Source: Sympetrum striolatum
Taxonomy: Eukaryota > Arthropoda > Insecta > Odonata > Libellulidae
Direction: 5' to 3'
Assembly: GCA_947579665.1 (NCBI GenBank)
Contig: OX388349.1
Span: 17,702,459 to 17,766,458 of the forward strand
Length of the DNA: 64,000 nucleotides
This document shows, one piece after another, positions 47,501 to 58,869 of the stretch; position 1 is the stretch's first letter; every line of letters starts with the position of its first letter. Under the pieces are notes generated by a model. The model saw only the letters and a program-made list of their open reading frames with translations. It did not search any database and was not told the DNA's origin. The translations under genes and the position numbers were made by a program.

Positions 47501-50500
47501 GGGCAGGAGATTTTCTCACGGGAGATAAATTATGTATCCAAGTTCTCAAAGACGACATTTATCGTGTCAACAATAAGTAGAGTGGGGAAGAATGGGATAC
47601 AGCAAAAAGTAAACGGGATTCGGGCGAGAGGGATGGATTTTCCGCGGAGAATAACATCTGATGAATTAAGAGAAATGATACGAGGAGGCTGTTCTGTCAA
47701 CAGGAGATACAGCCATCGGATTTGTTTTCAGACGATCTCGCGGAGAAAAATACATTCTCTCGGAGGAGGAAATGAGAGGATTCTGAATATTTCATTGCGT
47801 GAGGGAGGAGTAGATTTTATCTCCCGGTTTGTTTAATATTCGTAAAGCACGGCTCACATCAATACACTATTGATTGCCATTTGCTTTGTCGAAGGTGATT
47901 TCATTTCCATCACCTTCCTTTACTTTGACTTCCTGCATAGAATATCGGAAGATATTTTATTATCTTCCGCATTGACTCCTGAAATCGCATTCGAAATACA
48001 CATTGAGTGCTCTCAAAAAGTGCTGTGTCCTTTCTTTTTTCTCGGAGTACCGGGGAATGAGAAGGGAAACGCCGAAAAAAACTGCTATTGCAAATTCAAC
48101 TATTTGACCATTTTTTGTTCCTCCTTTAATTGCTTCCTCTATTTACCATAAGCTACCATTTTAATTGTGTTTCTGAGAAGATATTGTCCACTAATGGTTG
48201 TTAGAAATTCTATAAACGCATACCAATAACCATCAAAAAGTATACTTTTATTGTTACTTTGTGATTGTTCTTGGTGTGTTTTACTGAATTTAATTGTTTC
48301 TGGTTTTGCTTTCGTTCATTCATGTATGTAAAAGTAAATTTTAGTTAATTAATTGATACGATGTTGGAGTATTCTCTAGAAGATGGCAATAAATTTAATA
48401 ATACCGGAGCGTAAAAACGAAATAATTTCGTTAACCGTGCGAAAGAGTTATTATTTCATGTTTCTTTTAATCTCTTTCTTAAAAAGACAATTTTTGGAAT
48501 TTTTATATAATATGTTTTCCTTTTAATTTATCTATGTATAAATAAGTATTTTTGTCTCAGAATATGCGGTTTCTTGAGATAATATATTACTTCTGTACCT
48601 TAACTGTTAGTGGCAAAGGCGAATGTGTCATTACATACGTCATACCCAAACTGGACAAATTCCTCTGAAAGTTAGAACCTCGTATGCATTCATAATTCAA
48701 GTTATGTGTTCTTGCTCCGACTCCCACCTTCATGTCAACGTACAAAGTCAAACAGAACTTCGAGGGACCGGACACCGGATGCTGGTTTGTATTTTAAACT
48801 CCAAATAATAGAATGGGCATATATTATAAATCCACGTTGGCTTAAACGTGGTTACAAACTTTGCTACGAACTTTTTATCAACGGCAGTAAACATTTGCGT
48901 TTTAATTTCACCTGGACAATTGGAAAGTTTTAGATGTATAAGTTAAAATGTTTAACTGAGATCCGAAAAACCCAGGGAAAATTCTAGAATGGCATTACAG
49001 TTGAGGACCAAATTATATGTATGCATGGTGGGGTGTAAATATTAAGAACTGTTGATACATAGTTATTTTACATATATCTAATAGAAATAAATAACAATAT
49101 AATTGTTGTTAAGATATTCTCAATGACGACATGCGATAGACGGAGATTTTTACAATCAAAATTTTAACATGGGCTTATCATACTTGAGAAGTTAAATATG
49201 TATTCAAAGACATTTTTAACTTTATTTCCTTTTTATATCGAAAATTTTTATTAAATTTCAGGGTGTAATTTCCCTATAAAAATGCATGTTGCGTAGCATA
49301 TTATTGTTCCTTTCTTATTACATCTAATCTACTAAAGGATGCATTTAACCACAGGTTTTGACTATTCCTGAATTAGTATTTAAAATCGTTTGCCAGAAAC
49401 TGAAAGAAGTTTTACAATATTATGTATTACTATATGTAGTGAAATTTTAAGTATTTTCAGTATGTTTATATCCATGAATTGAATTCTAATGTTGCATTAA
49501 TTTGTAAATTATTGTCATATTTTAAATGAAATTCTACCAATTTGCAACTTTTTCCTTAAAAATCAGATCTTATGATGTATCCATATGATATGCGAGAGAA
49601 AATTGATTCATATCCCAAGTCTTTCACAATAATCTTTTGTATTTGATGTATCTTTCCCTTCTTTGCGTCGTACTCGAAATTTTTACGTTTTCTTTGCCCG
49701 CTTCACACATCATTCTGTTTCCCGATGTCCTTGTGAATCCATTTCGTCCCACTCAAAGCGAAACGGTCATTTCATTGCAATACGCCAAACCTATGCTCGA
49801 CTTTAATCTCATAACGTTTTGATTATATCTGCGGTCCCCGTCTCACCCACGTGTTTCTCTATCCTGTAAATGCGTAGCTCTTGTTTGCATTGTCCTCGGA
49901 TCGGGACGGCTGAAACGCCGTGATCAAATTATTCCCTTTGCAGATATATGTACGGGTGAGGGCGGATCTCGAATTTTCAGCTTTTCCCTCGAATGAGTGC
50001 CATCCCCACTTAATTGCTTTGTTTTCTCTCTGCGTTATCGCGCTAAATGTAGTTGTGAGTGCGAAGCACTTATATTTAACTTTGTCTTTGATCATTTACT
50101 TCTCCAAGGGATAGAGATTAAGAAACACAGGTCTCCCTTTGCTATGTTTTTCTGAATCGCGTTGGAACTGTAAAAGCTGTTGTCTCAGCACTCGCCGAGT
50201 ATTTTATTGCCCCAGTCTAGTGTTATAAATACCTCTTTTGATGGGGCTGAGAAAGCTTGGTAAATATTTTATATCCGGCCCTCCATCCCAATCCACAGAG
50301 ACCAGTTTTTATGGGTTACTAATTCGAGACGGTCCATGTATTTGTATGCTTAAGGTCTCGTCTTGATGATCCTCAAACAAACGTTCTGTATTCCTTGAAT
50401 TCTTGCGGTCAATCTGTTATTGATTAATTCAATAGCTAATGTAGTCTCGAAGGAACATTTTTCTACACTTTTTCAAAATATTTATTAAACAAACTTCAGT

Positions 50501-50540
50501 TATACCAATGGAAGAAGTAGTAACTATGTGGAACTCCGTC
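44565..50540. other. Non-coding; several less AT-rich patches, no supported gene
   Basis: Patches at 44740-45240, 46240-46380, 47260-47840 and 49640-50100 are less AT-rich and carry CpG. 47411-47836 holds a 141-codon + frame starting at a GTC/GAT-rich stretch, charged and without low complexity, but I recognise no domain and see no splice or start context. If the window has a host exon outside the CpG island, these are the places to look. The remainder is AT-rich. Confidence 0.4.
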
Positions 50541-50861
50541 GAGGTGACGAGAAAAGTAACTAAGTCACAGTTTCGCAAGAAGTTTTAGTCTAAGTATAGA
50601 CTATGGACTATTGACTTAACCATGGTCTTGATTATGGTTTAGTTATTTTTGCGTGAAGATGAATAGACTTTAGTCGAAACTTCTCTCCTATAACCTCTTA
50701 TTTATATAACTGTGACTAATAAAATCAATCATTTCTGGCCGTGCTTCGTGGAACGACAAAGTGAAATAAGGAAACACAGATAGTCAAAGTAATATGGTGT
50801 AGAAATTACCTAGTGTGTTTCTGTATTTAACTGTGACTAAGTTATTTTTTCTCCTCACCTT
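50541..50861. repeat. Imperfect 32-bp inverted pair, 320-bp element
   Basis: 50541-50572 (GAGGTGACGAGAAAAGTAAC...) is matched in inverse at 50829-50861 (AACTGTGACTAAGTTA...CTCACC), roughly 27 of 32 positions. A second inner pair, AGAAGTTTTAGTC (about 50579) and GACTTTAGTCGAAACTTCT (about 50669-50687), suggests a nested foldback. A MITE is likely; no target duplication could be fixed. Confidence 0.5.
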
Positions 50862-50864
50862 CAG

Positions 50865-53060
50865 TAATATCTCCATCGTTACAGACCATTCTCAAATGAT
50901 TATTGGAGACCCTATTTTGATATTTCAATGCGATAATTTACTGACGTACTGAATGTGAATGGATGTGAAAAATTACTCTCTGAAACCCTGTCGCTTGGAA
51001 TTTGACAATAGTATCAAAACAAGGGGTGGTCAAGTTTCATATCACTACGAGACACACAAGTATCTCAAAGTACTGGGAGCCGCAATAAGTATTTTTTAAA
51101 ACGTCGATACTTAATCTTTCGATGATAATGAAGTATAAGATTACTTGTTGCTATATAAAAAATGACTTTAAAAAAATCTACTGATAAAACCTTTACTTTG
51201 TCGAACTCCATAACGGGTTTATAAAATTAAAAATATGAAAATTCCACTTGTTGTAATTTAATATAAGACCGATTTCAAAATGTTGAGTTAATTATAATGA
51301 ATTAAGATAACCACCTTCAACTTATTCGTGTATTTTTAAACGGAAATTTCAAATCGTGAATTTATAAAACCAGTATTAACTACATATTTATTGTATTATA
51401 TATAAATACCTCTTCAGGTGAGTGTGGTTGTAATTATTTTACCAGGCTCCTTTAAGTAAGGGTTGTAGTGATTCAGAACTGTGCGTAATGCGTGCGTTTG
51501 CGTGTGCGTTTATTTATTCACTAATGTTAAAATATTACTAAAGTTGAGTAAAACATTTTTAGAAATCACTGAAATCACTAAATAATCACTAATCACGAAT
51601 ATATTAAATCAAAATCACCTCCTTATACTGTTATTACCTGCTGATGGTTGGAAAATAGATTCAGTAGAACAAGGACCCCTTACTTGACCACCTTTCCTTC
51701 ATGATTTGTTAATTAAATGCTGTTATTAATTAGGAGAAAGATAATAAATATCACTGCTCTACCTAATTGCAATCGCTTTGCATGGTCAGGGATGAGATAG
51801 GTTTGAACTCCGTTTCAGAAAAGGTAGAGCAGGTCTGTTTATCTAGATAGACTTCAGGTTCCCTCGCGTCGTATCAGATGTAATAAAACCGCGTGGACTG
51901 AATCCTCTGGCTAAAAGGAGACCTGGATTTAGGCAAGAACGTTTCGGCAGATACACCGGCCATGAAAGACTTCCTCATCCCCGTTATCAGAGATCGTTTG
52001 CTTCCGTTTCAAACGAAGCAGCAAAAAAAGGCAGCAAAAACAATTCCTAATGCATACAGTTTGCTCTGATCTTTCATTTGCATGTTAGAAGAGGCGATGT
52101 CTTTGCAAAGAGGAAAATATATATTTAAAGTTATATCTTTCGAAAGGATTTTTCTCTACCTATCATAAGATTAATATCAACCAGTGACTCGATCATAAAT
52201 TTGAAGTTTGTAAACAAAAATGTTATTTTGAACGTTTCAATCAGGACTGCATTGATTTTACTCTGTAGCTAGAAACAAATTGGGCCCCTTATTATTTTAT
52301 TAAGTTGTTACCTGTCGTAGAGAAAAATGACCGCATATGCCCAAATGGTTATAATTAAAATTTTGATATTACGTAGGTTACTTTTAAACCAGCGAAAGAA
52401 ACCAAAGATGTTTTCGGTTAAATTAAACATATGCTAACAATTAGACAAGATTATTGGAACCATTAATTTATTTCGTAACTATGATTTGTATTTTCGAAAT
52501 TTTCTTAACAGAAATAAGGTGGAATCGAAAGTCGAATTAGAAAGTTTCATATCAGATTCATTCAAACAGATACCCGTATTTAAGAAATATCGGATTTATC
52601 AATATTTATTTATGTATTCTCTATAGATACTGTTGTTTAAAGACAGTTTGTTTCTTTGAAAAGATAACGGACTGTAAAATGAAGCGTTTGAGGTAGGGAA
52701 TAGTTTGGAGTTAGCATAGAATTTAGAATTTTTTGCATTTACGGTACGTAAAATCTTTAACCCGTATTCTCTCTTAGGCTAATGAATTTAAAAAATACCT
52801 CCAATCAATCTATCATCGTCTCACTTCCCATTTGAGAAACCGATCATATGTTGAAATTAGATAATGCAAATCCTGGGGTGGAATAGTCAATCCCAGCTCC
52901 CTCATTTTATCTCGCAGCTTCCATTCACAGGACCCATATTCTGCTTCATGCAATGGCGACCTCGTCTTTGCCCCTCCCAACACTACCTCCACTTCAAAAC
53001 TGCCTCTGTATTCCATCGATTCATCACTTCAGCCATTATTCTTTCGCGTATTATTGCAAC
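50865..53060. other. Non-coding, nothing recognised
   Basis: AT-rich. No feature supported. Confidence 0.5.
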
Positions 53061-53063
53061 CGC

Positions 53064-53360
53064 TTTGATTCAACGCTTCGGAATCTTTTGATTCAACATT
53101 GTCGCCATCTTTCCTTAACGGAACGCCATCCTCTTTTGATTCAATACGGCCCCTATAATCCTTTGATTAAACATTGGCCTCGTCTTCGTTCGATTCAACA
53201 CTGCCATCATCCTCCCTTGGCTCAACAATGCCTCATCCTCATTTCACTCCACGCTGCCCCTATATGATCCTTTGATTAAACATTGACCATGCGCCTTTGA
53301 TACACCACCGTATACATACTGCTTTGAATAATCACCACCCCACCGCTCTGTCTTTTGAGA
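53064..53360 (+). repeat. 27-bp degenerate minisatellite, about 11 units
   Basis: Units begin with a variant of TTTGATTCAACA at 53064, 53087, 53114, 53135, 53162, 53189, 53216, 53243, 53271, 53296, 53323 and possibly 53354. The spacing is mostly 27 bases, and the unit has a C-rich second half (CTGCC--CATCCTC). Because 27 is a multiple of three, the + frame read at 53067-53267 shows a nine-residue periodicity (IQH-, IQY-, IKH-, IQH-). That frame ends in a stop at 53267 within the array, so a protein repeat is unlikely. Confidence 0.8.
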
Positions 53361-53364
53361 CCAA

Positions 53365-53685
53365 ACTTATGGACATCATACGTTGCGTCAACGCTCTCGG
53401 TTTGAATTTCAACCAATGCATAGAGGTATGCTTTCTAGACTTGTTCCCGACAGTATCATTTTTCTTGATTTACCCTTTCTTTATTGTACATAATTATTTT
53501 TCAAATATTAAAAGATTTTGAAGGTTTTTCATGCCTCTCTTACTGTGGGCGTTTTCCTACTTTTTTAACTTTATTTCCTAAGTGGTAACTTAGAATTTTT
53601 CTGTAAACTCACAAAATATTCTTTTCTTTTTTTTTCTTCTTTTGTCCTATCTCCATAATCTCCTTGGTGAAATATTTAATAAAAC
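53365..53685. other. Non-coding, nothing recognised
   Basis: T-rich with a TTTTC run at about 53622. No feature supported. Confidence 0.5.
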
Positions 53686-53687
53686 GG

Positions 53688-53765
53688 GGTTTAATGTGAG
53701 ATGATACTTGTAAGTTTCAATCTCGCTCTTCATTAAAAGAGTTATTATTACCTCATATGTATTTA
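53688..53765 (+). repeat. LINE/SINE-type 3' tail (tail copy 7)
   Basis: GATACTTGTAAGTTTCAATCTCGCTC followed by an AAAAGAGTTATTATTA end. AATCTCGC and the ATT-rich end are conserved. The stem has changed to ACTT/AAGT and is short. Confidence 0.45.
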
Positions 53766-56700
53766 GAATATTTTCTAGAATAATTGGAAATTCAACAAAA
53801 TAATAATCCAATAAAACGCCATCTCTTTACTCATCTGAATTTTTTTAATTTAAGTTCATTTTAATCAAAGTTGACGTTGTGTGCATTTTAAAGATATATC
53901 TTTTAGTAAGCCGAGCAATGACTTGAATGAAAGACATGATAAAAATTTTCATCATGGACCAATACCACGAGGTTTACCCATTTATTATACCAAATATATA
54001 ATTAAGTCATTTTGCGAATTATCGCAGCATAGTTGTTTATTTTTGCTGTTTAAATGTAATTTTATAGTTGTTATCTGATATTTTAACCACATTTTCCAAA
54101 GTTATGTACTTTGTAATACATTAATAAATACTCTTTCTCGTTTCTTTTGATTAGCATATTATTATGAATAGTAAACGACGTTTAATAAGTTATAATAGTA
54201 AATAAAACTGAGAAAGGATAAAGTATTTCATAATTAAACAGGGGATCGATTCCTTCAAAAGAGTCAGAGTCGTTAAAATCGTTCGACGCCTTAGGTGGAA
54301 ATATATTTTTATTGGGTTTAATCCTTCTTTTCTAGCACCGACTGATGTTCTTCCCTCTGATAATATAATTAAAACCTAATTAAAAGATTGCAGAAAATAT
54401 CGTAGTGGTAGTTTTTATTTCCTGGTCATGAAAAACTCTTCCTCCAATGATTTCTTTCGCTATTGTTTTGGCTCTTCAGATTGTAATTCAAGAGAATTTG
54501 GGGAAAACCAGAATGCTTTACTATTGCATTTGGGCAAGGCTATAGGTTAATTAGAGAAACGAGTATTGAGATGAATCTGAGCTGAACATCTGAAAAGTGG
54601 CCCTTCCAAAACGATTGATTTCAATGCTTTCCATCAGAGCCATTATTTTCCGGAATAAACTGTTCCAATCTCCCGAATCTATCGACCCCCATTCGACCCC
54701 TTATCGACCCCTGCATATTTCCATTGATCTCGTGGGACCCATTCAAACCACCTCCAGAACCCATGTTTTAGAGTAGCGCACTTTACCGTAGAGGTCGCAA
54801 CTGCAGGCGGATGCTTTCACAAAGGATGGAACGAACCACTTGGAGGCGATGCCTCCGAACCTCTGGCTTTATTAACGCTCCATACCTCTTTCTCGGAGAT
54901 AACCCGCGTCTCGTTTAATCAGACCATATATTCGCTAGGTTTTCCACGATTCTTCCCTTCGCTACGAAGGATCAGGGTCCCATAATGATGCCTTGGGGCA
55001 CCCAAATCATCCCTTTAAACCGATCGAATTTCATTTAGTTTGTAAACCTTTTCTCAAGTAGCTGGATCCCGAATAACTTTCCCGGCCCCCCTCAAACTTC
55101 TCCAAATCCTAAATCAGACCAGTTCTCTGAGGCAGTATTCGAAAACTTTATCGTCCGAAATTTCTAAGGAAGTTAGTACGTATGAAAGAGTTTACCCACG
55201 AAAGATTAAAAAAGGAGCCGGATTTTTTAGTTTGCTTGCTGCTTCGCTCGTCAAAAGGATTTAGCGTGCACTTAAATCATTATATCCGTGTTCCTTGGAA
55301 ATCAAATGTTACTTCAAGAGAGACTGTATGGACGTATTGAGAACTTTCGAGGAAGCCTTGAAACGGTTTCTGTGTACTGACGTCAGTTAACGTAATTTCA
55401 CACAAAGGCGGGATTAGCTGTCGCTGAAAGGTGAATGGCAAAGGTGAAAATATTTTAATCATACTTTTTATAAACTATCGACTATTAAATCTATGAGCTC
55501 CTACTACTAATTAACTTATATGAAAGTCTCTTATGAGCGAAAAAAAAGGATGTTCCTTTGATCATAAATATTAATATCGCTAACATAGAGCTGCCATTTT
55601 TACGTTCTTTTAACCATAACTTGACGAATGGACCATTTCTCATCTTTCTATTGGCTTAACATGTGAAAAAAAACTTTTCGTACAATTTTGTCTCATTCAA
55701 CTTAATTACTGCGGCAATATAATATCCATTGAGTACCAGAGAAATTAAACACACTTTGTGACATCCACATAGTTTTATGTGTGGAAATTACTCTGGTATG
55801 AAGAACTTCCACCAAATAACGTCTGAAAGCAATTACTGATATCCATCAAGATATCAGTAATTTGGAGAAATGGCAATTTTTTTGGTTACTTCGTTTTTCG
55901 ATTTAAAGTGTTGTTCATAGAGACATAATGTAGCATTTACGTGAACATTTTTGGTTTATGCAACACTGACTGAAAAAGGAAAACAAGCAATAAGTACCAT
56001 ACTCCTCATCTTGTCTTGTCACCTCATCCCCTTACCAAAGTTTTGTGTAGCTAATATTAGAAAGGTTCAAACAAACCATTGGGTCATAGACTGTGCGGAC
56101 AGATATCTGTTTCACTTTGCGTCTGAGTAATATTTGATAATAAAAATACTACGAAAGATTTAGATAGAGTGAACACATTTCAGTTTTATTCATTCTTAAT
56201 TTTTTAATTTTTTCCATATTTTTCTTACGTGGTACTTTATAATTCTGTATATAAATTCTATGGAGAGGTACTCATAAGTTTTTTACAGTGACTGGAAAGC
56301 TCGTAGAGTGATCCGTCAGAGATGAAGCCAAATTTTTATTCCCCGTCAATTTTTAATCCCGATATTTTATTGAAAGCTTTGCTCGAAAGGTGTGTATAAT
56401 TCAATCGAAATCCGTGATTCAAATTTCTCTCATAAGTCCGCAGCGAGACAAAATCAATCGCAGGCGACCGCGTCATCTCGATCGATTCGCGGGGCAATCG
56501 ATAGTCGAGATGTGATCGAAAAGCCCCGATTGTTCGTTTGGAATTAATGGGCACCACCTGGCCGATTTTAATATAATCTCATGGGCGGAATGTCGATGGA
56601 GAACCTCGCCCCTCTCACCCCCAGAATTTTTCTCCGAGAATTCTCGTGTTTTATTGGCACGAAAATGATTCTCTCTTTCCGCGAATTTCTCCCCTAAGAA

Positions 56701-57030
56701 TTCCGTAACTCGTGGATTAAATCGCGCATTACCTGGTCATGAATATATTTTTGTGTTCTGAAAAATTGGTACTTTTTAGGTGGCCGTTCAATTTAATCAA
56801 CCTCAACTCCCGTGAATTTCTCCCCAAGGGGTACTGAAGCATCCCTTCTGCCCGAAATATTGGTTAATGCTTGTGTGATTGGTTACCCTTCCTCTATTGT
56901 TACATATTTACATTGTTTAAACATCATTGTTGAACGCTATAAAATATTCAAATTACGAATCACTCAAGTAAAAGGATATTCGGTGACTTTTTACATAGAG
57001 ACGTGCATCTAGAAAAATTCCCAAAGAAGA
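53766..57030. other. Non-coding; one small hairpin, less AT-rich patches
   Basis: ATTACTGATAT (55832-55842) and ATATCAGTAAT (55851-55861) form a perfect 11-bp hairpin with an 8-base loop. TACCAGAG (55734-55741) and CTCTGGTA (55791-55798) form a second, weaker pair. 54600-55170 and 56330-56760 are less AT-rich with no recognised coding. 55980-56035 resembles 31715-31775. Confidence 0.45.
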
Positions 57031-57035
57031 AAGTA

Positions 57036-57112
57036 CAGTCCTGGCCAAAATTAACACAGCACCGGCCGTAAGGATCGCTAGGGAGATGCTGCGTTAATTT
57101 TGGCCAGGAGTG
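57036..57112. mobile_element. 77-bp MITE with TA target duplication
   Basis: 26-bp inverted ends (CAGTCCTGGCCAAAATTAAC... and its counterpart at 57087-57112) with three mismatches, bounded by TA at 57034-57035 and 57113-57114. TA duplication with a short, almost entirely palindromic body is the pattern of Tc1/mariner-derived MITEs. It is non-autonomous, with no relation to the mariner at 20701. Confidence 0.8.
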
Positions 57113-57120
57113 TACATGAA

Positions 57121-57190
57121 AAAAGTACGGGACCGGGACTCGAACCTGGATCCTGTCATACTTACTGAATGTCCTTTCTTCCTTGGGTAC
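57121..57190 (-). repeat. tRNA-like pol III B-box sequence (SINE head fragment)
   Basis: Minus strand: GGATCCAGGTTCGAGTCCCG, then GTCCCGTAC and TTTTTT, which would act as a pol III terminator. GGTTCGAGTCC is a full B box. No clear A box or cloverleaf is present upstream, so it is a SINE or tRNA fragment rather than a gene. It differs from the SINE at 58.7 kb after the B box. Confidence 0.45.
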
Positions 57191-57242
57191 TAATTATTTA
57201 TTATGATTATTATTATTAATTTATCATGATTATTTCTTAATT

Positions 57243-57374
57243 ATCGTTAAAAACACAAATCTTGTACTATTCCACAAAAAATATATGCAAACAGTTTACC
57301 GGTTTCGGCGGTGATTACGCCATCCTCAGAACTGATTTTTCGTGGAATTGTACAAGTTTTGTGTTTTTAACGAT
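57243..57374 (-). mobile_element. Foldback element with hammerhead-like core (full copy)
   Basis: Arms 57243-57275 and 57342-57374 (ATCGTTAAAAACACAAA...ATTCCAC) are 33-bp inverted copies with two mismatches. Between them, on the minus strand, lies CTGAGGA-T-GGCG, a 7-base loop, CGCC-GAAACCGGTA. The element at 3968-4080 is a relative lacking this core. No ORF. Its structure suits an RNA-mediated or foldback element; the superfamily is not assignable by eye. Confidence 0.75.
57292..57334 (-). ncRNA. Hammerhead-ribozyme-like motif (best layout)
   Basis: Minus-strand order: CAGTT (stem I), CTGAGGA, one extra T, GGCG/CGCC stem II with loop TAATCAC, GAAA, a self-complementary ACCGGT as minimal stem III, then A17 of a GTA triplet, then AACTG. 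AACTG pairs perfectly with the CAGTT before the core. Beyond an internal loop the element arms continue stem I. This is the order of a type I hammerhead with a very short stem III, a form known from Penelope-like elements and retrozymes. The extra T after the conserved GA is the one misfit. Activity is untested. Confidence 0.45.
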
Positions 57375-57379
57375 ATTTA

Positions 57380-58690
57380 ATATGAAACTCCACCAAGTAT
57401 CGCTGGACAAGTTCCTCATTATTACTTAAATTTACTAATATTACTATTAGATATAACTTTGATGGTTTCTCAACCCTTTTAGCATAAACCTTTCCATTCT
57501 TCGAGACACAGGTGTTTTTCCATTGTTTTAGTTACGTTTCAATTAGACCAAGGCTTGTTGGTAACATCTCCGCTGTAAAACTTTAAACACTAACAAGAAA
57601 CAACGCTCATCAGACATAAATATCACTCCATTCAAGTATATTCACTTCTCATCACATATTCCAGGTTAATATAATTTATTTCCATAAGCTGCATTGAGAA
57701 ATATTCATTAAATTCTTTACCGCATTACACCCATGTTAACATGCAATCATCTATACAGCAATTTATACTTTACTGAAGCGGCTAATCTTCTATTGTTCCG
57801 GTTTCTGTATTGCCATTATATGCTTTGAAACTTAAAGATTTTTATCCTCGTTTATAGTTTTTCTTAGAAATTCATTCTCAAATCCTTCTCAAAAAAGATT
57901 TGAATCCCCATCAAACCTTCAACTTCCTTTCCTTCTGGAGCTACAGGTTAATTTTCCTGCGGTTCCTTCATATTGCTTTTGTTGTTCATATTTCCACGAC
58001 CCTACCTAAAAAAAGTTGGCTTTCTTGTGAAATATGTCTTTAGCATACATTTCCAGACGGTGAGTTAGTCGAAGATCAAAGGTGGCTAGGAGCATCTCTT
58101 TCTCCTTAGTTCTTTGTTACTTTGTAGAATATAGCAAATAGTGAGTTCATTATATTAAATAGACTTACGAATTAGACGGAAAAAACCTGAAGGAGCTATA
58201 TGTAAAACTTTGCTTGCAGATTAAGATGCGAGATTTCTATTGTATTTTACTTGTTTAATTTTAAGGCACTTGCAGGCTTTATACGACTATTTCTTCCCAA
58301 AAACAGATTATTTTTTAGATATTTTGATAAAAATGATTACTAACGATTTATGTCATTATTAAATAAATTACTGAGATTTAAAATTTTCAAAAAATGGTTC
58401 ATACCTAAGAATACGTTCGTTGCCTTCGGTTTTAGAATACTACTGCATTTACGAAACGTCAGAATAATATTTTCTATCGTGTTGTTGCAATGTTTCACAA
58501 AAAATCATAAAAAATGAAACAATATTTTGATTTATGAGATCAGTCTACAGTCTGGTAGCTCCTAAAAGAAGCCTCCATAAACTTTGGTTAAAATTTTAAA
58601 TTTCTGCCTAAAATATTCTCAAAACGATAATAATAATGCCGTATTATTTTTATGGGCGAATTTTAGCCTAGGAAGGCTATTCCTCCAATT
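57380..58690. other. Non-coding, nothing recognised
   Basis: AT-rich. No feature supported. Confidence 0.5.
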
Positions 58691-58694
58691 AACC

Positions 58695-58868
58695 CCTTTT
58701 CTTAATTTTATTCCTTTTTTTGCATTTTATTTTTTTAATATCACACACACGCATACACAGGCGACCATTCCCTATCAGGAAAAATCCGATTAGCAGGGAT
58801 TCGAACCCGGGACCATGAGGTTGGAGCGTTAACGCGCTAGCAAATTAACCACTCCGCCACCACGGCCG
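58695..58868 (-). mobile_element. tRNA-derived SINE, copy B
   Basis: Minus strand: a tRNA-like head with a perfect A box (TGGCGGAGTGGT, 58848-58859) and B box (GGTTCGAATCC, 58797-58807). Next comes CGGATTTTTCCTGATAGGGA plus ATGGT, matching the SINE at 25693-25945, then a GTGTATGCGTGTGTGTG stretch and an A-rich end (AAAAAAATAAAATGC...). Both pol III boxes are intact, so this copy could still be transcribed. It is not a tRNA gene, because the 3' acceptor side does not pair with the 5' end. Confidence 0.8.
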
Positions 58869-58869
58869 G

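Noticed and set aside
58790..58868. Intact tRNA gene on the minus strand
   Set aside because: A and B boxes are perfect but the acceptor stem does not close and the sequence continues into a SINE body shared with 25.7 kb.
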